This document shows positions 60,140 through 64,000 of a stretch of DNA of 64,000 bases, piece by piece (within the stretch, counting starts at the first letter, position 1; every line of letters starts with the position of its first letter). This stretch comes from Candidatus Defluviilinea proxima (lineage in GTDB: Bacteria; Chloroflexota; Anaerolineae; Anaerolineales; Villigracilaceae), in assembly GCA_016721115.1 (NCBI GenBank), contig JADKIW010000001.1:2743501-2807500 (forward strand), written 5' to 3'. The position numbers and the translations under genes are program-made. The notes under the pieces are model-generated. The model searched no databases, was not told where the DNA came from, and was given only the letters and a program-made list of their open reading frames with translations.

Positions 60140-60182
60140 CTGCGACCGTTGGTAACAAACTTTGAAAGAGAGTACATACTAA

Positions 60183-60821
60183 ATGGAATTACTGAAAAGC
60201 CTTATTGATCTTTTCCTGCATCTTGATGAATATCTGGCGAAGATCATCCTTGATTACGGTGCGTGGACGTATGGCATCCTGTTTGCTGTGATCTTTGTCG
60301 AAACAGGTTTGGTTGTTATGCCGTTCCTACCTGGTGATTCTCTGTTGTTTGCGGCTGGCACATTTGCGGCACTGGGTTCATTGAATATCTGGCTTCTGAT
60401 CGGCTTGATGATCATTGCGGCGGTAGTGGGCGATGCTGTCAATTACTCCATCGGTCATTATCTGGGTGAGCGAGCCTACAACATCAAATGGGTCAAGAAG
60501 GAACACATTGAAAAGACTCATGCCTTCTTTGAGAAGCATGGCGGCAAAGCCATCTTCCTTGCGCGTTTCGTTCCCATCGTGCGCACGTTCGCTCCGTTCG
60601 TGGCGGGCATTGGCAAAATGACCTATGGCTATTTTGCAACCTATAACATTGTGGGTGGTGTGACGTGGGTTTTGACCTTTACGTTGCTCGGTTATTTCTT
60701 CGGGAACCTTGAGTTCGTACAGAAGAATTTTGAATTGGTGATCGTCGCCATCATCCTCATCTCCGTTGTGCCGATGGGTATTGAGTGGTGGAAGGCACGC
60801 CGCGAATCAAAAGCTGGATAA
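60183..60821 (+). CDS. DedA/SNARE-associated family membrane protein
   Basis: 212 residues with the DedA signature: FVETGLVVMPFLPGDSLLFA, then AVVGDAVNYSIGHYLGERA, and FLARFVPIVRTFAPFVAGIG. Four to five membrane helices and a re-entrant loop. DedA proteins recycle undecaprenyl phosphate or phospholipids across the membrane. A hairpin terminator follows at 60831. Confidence 0.93.
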   Translation: MELLKSLIDLFLHLDEYLAKIILDYGAWTYGILFAVIFVETGLVVMPFLPGDSLLFAAGTFAALGSLNIWLLIGLMIIAAVVGDAVNYSIGHYLGERAYNIKWVKKEHIEKTHAFFEKHGGKAIFLARFVPIVRTFAPFVAGIGKMTYGYFATYNIVGGVTWVLTFTLLGYFFGNLEFVQKNFELVIVAIILISVVPMGIEWWKARRESKAG

Positions 60822-60830
60822 ACACGAATA

Positions 60831-60859
60831 GAGACGCCTCAACGGCGTCTCATTTTTTT
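60831..60859 (+). terminator. Terminator hairpin abutting the VanZ-like start
   Basis: GAGACGCC and GGCGTCTC around TCAAC, followed by ATTTTTTTA; the T-run ends directly at the ATG at 60860. Confidence 0.88.
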
Positions 60860-61222
60860 ATGATGAAGTGGATCGCGATTCTTTTTGGATTTTTTATCAT
60901 TACCATCATTGTCCTTGCGGATAATGATATGCTAGGTATTCTTGGAGTCATCAACAGGATTCCCTATGGTGATAAAGCGGGACATTTCATTCTGTACGGG
61001 GTCCTGACCTTTTTGATTGACCTTCCCCTCTTCGGCACGCTTCAACACTTAAGCCGACGGTTGATCGTGCTACGAGTGGCCTTGATCCTTGGCCTCCTCA
61101 TTGGCATCGAAGAATTCTCACAACAATTTTTCCCCAGCCGTACCTTTGACTTGGTCGATCTGACGTTCAGTTATCTGGGCGTGGGCTTCTTTTCGTGGTT
61201 GGCGTTGCGGATTAAATTGTAG
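60860..61222 (+). CDS. VanZ-like membrane protein
   Basis: 120 residues from the ATG at 60860 (a second ATG follows at once). VanZ-like pattern: four membrane helices, IPYGDKAGHFILYGVLTFLI with the conserved Asp-Lys-x2-His, GIEEFSQQFFPSRTFDLVDL and a final hydrophobic segment. Function unknown (VanZ gives teicoplanin tolerance). It has no SD: a terminator hairpin sits directly before the start, so read-through or an internal promoter must serve it. Its stop codon lies in a dispersed repeat. Confidence 0.85.
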   Translation: MMKWIAILFGFFIITIIVLADNDMLGILGVINRIPYGDKAGHFILYGVLTFLIDLPLFGTLQHLSRRLIVLRVALILGLLIGIEEFSQQFFPSRTFDLVDLTFSYLGVGFFSWLALRIKL

Positions 61223-61249
61223 GGGCAGGTCTCAGACCTGCCCCTACAA
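61217..61249. terminator. GTAGGG-family hairpin, perfect 16-nt arms
   Basis: TTGTAGGGGCAGGTCT and AGACCTGCCCCTACAA with one central base. It includes the VanZ-like stop (TAG) and lies between convergent genes. Confidence 0.85.
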
Positions 61250-61252
61250 AAA

Positions 61253-63807
61253 TTATTTGGGGGATAACAGCAAGTGTCCTTCGGCGTCTTTGACTATTGT
61301 CTTTTCATTCCACAACATCGGGTAATACTGGATGCTTGCCCATAGCTCAGCCATGTCAATATAGTGCTTGTTGTACGCATGACCAGATTGTCCTGTTGTA
61401 TGCACAGTGACGGAGTTGTTCAAGTTGCTCAAATCCACGATCATGCGCATCGATGGGAGCCAGTTGGTTTCGTAGCCGTCTTTGACAGACCAACCCGTCG
61501 CATTGACGATTGCCTCGCCGCCGCTGGTTGGGAATGGTCCGCGGTTGAACAATGCTTCGATCAAGCCGATACCTGATTCACCCAATGTACCATTTCGAAA
61601 TGTGGAAGCGTGCATGGTACCCCAATTCCATTTGGCTGTGTCTTTGCCGAAAATATCTTCGAGTTCAGTAATGCCTTGCTCGAATGATTTTTTGATGATG
61701 TCTTCGCGCGCTTCCACAATGTTCGCAGTGGATTTATCGTCCCACCAGGGGCTATCTGTGCTGATGTGACGCATGACTTCATTCCAGCGTGAGCCGCCAT
61801 CAGGGAAGTAGCGCTCTTCGGGCATATCGTCATTGAAGGTGTTTTGAAGTAGGTGACGCCAGAAGGCGTTGAACATTGCCGCGGCGGAGGAATCGGCGCG
61901 GTCTTGATAATCCCAGCCATCAAGAAGTTTGAGATGTGTTTCCGATAAACCCTGTGTTTTCAAAAGTATAGGAACATACAAGGGCGCATTCGCATCGAAC
62001 GAATCGCCTTGCATGGATTGGATATAGGCGATGTCGATCTTGTCAGGCGCATTGTTGATCATGTCGTTGATGCGTTGTGAGCGGAAGCCATAGTCCCAAT
62101 CGTAGGTGATGAGATAGGGGTAATCGCGCGGCGGTACTTGATTGTTTGCAGTGACAATGTAACCTTCCGCAGGATTGAAGGTGTAGGGTTGCTCATCGAA
62201 CGGAATGAACCCTGTCCATTCGTATTCGTCTGTCCAGCCGGGGACTGGGACTGTGCCATCACCTTTTGCGCGGATGGGAATATCGCCTGGCATTTGGTAG
62301 CTGATGTTGCCGTCTACATCTGCGTACAGAAGATTCTGTGCAGGTACATGGAAGCCACTTGCGGCTGTGCGGAACTCTTCCCAATTCTGTGCGCGGTCAA
62401 ATCCCCAAATGGCCTGGAAGGGCGTGGAGGGAGTCAGCGCTGTCCATTTGAGGGCGATGACGTATGGTTGAGGCAGTTCGAGACCGGCACGGTCTTTGAA
62501 TGGGACAAATTCTTTATCGTCTGGCTCACCTTCATTTTTCAGAGGCCATACACTTCTGAGATGACAGGTCCGTGCCTTGTGGAGCGAACAGTGATTTCCA
62601 CTGGGTCACCGCCGACAACATCAACAGTTTCTGTGCGTGTCTCGAAATCCACCCATTTACCGTTGACTTCGTATTGGTTCGGGTTTTCAGGATTCACTTT
62701 TTCGATGTAGAGATCCATCACATCGGGGCCGACGTTGGTGAAACCCCATGCGATGCGATCATTGTGGCCAATGACGATGCCGGGCACGCCAGCGAATGAG
62801 AAACCCGCTACGTTGAAAGGACAGGATGCACTTTGCGGTTTACATTCCAAATGAGCCTGATACCAGATCGACGGCATTTGAATTCCGAGGTGCGGATCGT
62901 TGGCGAGGAGAGGCATCCCTGTTGCAGATCGTGAACCGGAAACAGCCCAGGAGTTGGATCCAATTCCATCGCCCATCGGACCAAGCACAAGGTCCAGTAA
63001 TGAAGCGTTGTGTTGAAGTGATGCGAGAGTCTCATTGGGGATGTCGAAGGCCGAGGCTTGAAGCGGTGCATTAGCGGAAGTCCCATCACCGACCTTGTTG
63101 ACGATAACGGGGCGATCTTCAGGGTAAGCAGGGAAGAGTTCCGCCACTTGTTCAGGAGTGAGTGTTTTGAGGAGAACGGCGCGTTCGATCTCTTCGCCCA
63201 TGTTGCCACGCAAGTCCCATGCCATGGCTTTGCCCCAAGTGAGACTGTTGATGGGCGTCCACGGTTCGATCTTGTAATCGGGGCTGAGTAAACCAAGGAT
63301 GGCGTATTCCAAGCTGAGGGCGGTGGTATCGTGGTCTTTGAGATAGGCGTTCACGCCGCCTACGTATGAGTCGAGGATGGCTTTGGATGTGGAATCGAGC
63401 TGGGCGTATTCGGCTTCAGCGGTTTGTCGCCAGCCGAGGGTGCGGAGGAAAGTATCGGTTTCAACTTGCCCTTTGCCGAACATTTCCGAGAGTGTGCCCG
63501 AACCGATGTGACGCCACGCATCCATTTGCCAGAAGCGATCTTGTGCATGGACGTATCCTTGTGCGAAGAATAGATCGTGTTCAGAAGATGCGTAAATGTG
63601 CGGGATGCCCATGCTGTCGCGATAAATGTCAACAGAAGCATCAAGCCCATCGAGCTGAATGTTCCCGTCAATTTGCGGAAAGGATTTGGGAGCAACAGTG
63701 TTTGGCAGATAACTCTTGAAATAGAATCCGCCTCCGCTTCCCAAAAGAATTACAAGCACCAATAAACCAAGTCCCCCGCGCTTCAAATACATTTTTGTTT
63801 TCGACAT
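61253..63807 (-). pseudogene. Penicillin acylase family gene with a single frameshift
   Basis: Read as one gene of about 851 residues (S45 peptidase family: penicillin G acylase, cephalosporin/quorum-signal acylases). The ATG at 63807 follows GAGGAA. A membrane anchor or signal lies at GGLGLLVLVILLGSGGGFYF. The catalytic N-terminal Ser of the beta subunit is expected in GIGSNSWAVSGSRS. The frame stops at 62539 after HGPVISEVYGL, but the next frame continues directly (LKNEGEPDDKEFVPF) through the beta-subunit to 61253. Restoring one C in GGCCTCTG, about 62544-62547, gives VYGPLKNEG. It could be a sequencing indel or a true mutation. Confidence 0.85.
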
Positions 63808-63859
63808 GATTGTTCCTCTAGTAAATTTGACTTCTGGGTTTACAACACATACAGAAAGC

Positions 63860-63889
63860 AAAAGAGACGTAAACCCTTACGTCTCTTTT
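63860..63889 (-). terminator. Terminator downstream of the right-edge gene
   Basis: AAAAGAGACGTAA and TTACGTCTCTTTT pair around ACCC. It ends the minus-strand transcript from the partial gene at 63912. Confidence 0.88.
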
Positions 63890-63911
63890 CTTAACTTATA
63901 GTTGGTTCTAC

Positions 63912-64000
63912 TTATTTGACATTTCCCAACAGACGTGGGAACCAATACCAGAGCAGGTCTGCGGCAGGTTTACCGTGAACCGATGCGGACTTATCCTGTA
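63912..64000 (-). CDS. 3' end of an unidentified gene
   Basis: Only about 29 residues before the stop are visible, including DKSASVHGKPAADLLWYWFP and ending LLGNVK. Not recognised. The open frame runs to the window edge and a strong terminator follows, so it is probably a real C-terminus. Confidence 0.5.
   Translation of the reverse strand, partial: QDKSASVHGKPAADLLWYWFPRLLGNVK

Overview
The window looks like a chromosomal segment of a Chloroflexota bacterium, most likely Anaerolineae. This is inferred from gene content rather than a marker gene: a tungsten-type aldehyde ferredoxin oxidoreductase with its own radical SAM maturase, Thr/Pro-rich DUF4349 and NBR1-Ig lipoproteins, a DUF92 protein, TTG starts, and several -10 boxes 6-9 nt ahead of a start codon (leaderless-type). 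Base composition is mid-GC, except for an AT-rich patch at about 32.6-34.9 kb. I found no rRNA, tRNA, CRISPR array, integrase or insertion sequence.

Layout. 0-2.8 kb (-): a lactate-utilisation type iron-sulfur operon (lutA, an intruding methyltransferase, lutB running off the edge). 2.9-6.5 kb: glycogen phosphorylase, rhodanese, M29 aminopeptidase. 6.7-10.7 kb: tungsten enzyme module (AbrB-radical SAM maturase, two MoaD-like proteins, convergent aldehyde:ferredoxin oxidoreductase). 11.0-14.8 kb: a two-domain oxidoreductase and a GT-C type membrane protein. 14.8-16.5 kb: Nudix hydrolase and a TIR-V4R fusion protein. 16.7-20 kb: 4-hydroxyproline degradation (deaminase/dehydratase, epimerase, dehydrogenase). 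20-31.7 kb: housekeeping and envelope genes (Nudix pair, DUF4349 lipoprotein, reductase, DUF92, PH-domain protein, a ProRS derivative without a catalytic core, bactofilin, FabI, 3-methyladenine glycosylase, sugar epimerase, EamA transporter). 32-34.9 kb: cold-shock gene, a 50-residue Lys-rich ORF, and a PARIS-like AriA/AriB defence pair. 35-44.7 kb (-): DEAD-box helicase and a long run containing a glycosyltransferase, a Cys-less PTPS homologue, a ComB homologue, a zinc-type dehydrogenase, a flippase-like protein, PlsC, ClpS and an aldo/keto reductase. 44.8-51.8 kb (+): GT-C protein, MacA/MacB-like efflux operon and a two-component system. 51.9-57.5 kb: second histidine kinase, HAD phosphatase, ABC-2 exporter, NBR1-Ig lipoprotein. 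57.6-61.2 kb (+): cysteine desulfurase-mnmA, DedA and VanZ-like proteins. 61.2-63.8 kb (-): penicillin acylase family gene broken by one frameshift.

The most striking genome-scale feature is the density of short dispersed inverted repeats of several families. Some lie inside genes. One roughly 95-bp element is read in the same frame in two unrelated proteins (a 4-hydroxyproline epimerase and a glycosyltransferase), giving both the same peptide signature (EAI...IASGE), much like Rickettsia palindromic elements. Other repeats supply stop codons and C-terminal tails. The best accessory-system candidates are the TIR-V4R protein with its Nudix neighbour, the PARIS-like pair, and the ProRS derivative. 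All functional assignments come from reading motifs by eye; no database search was run.
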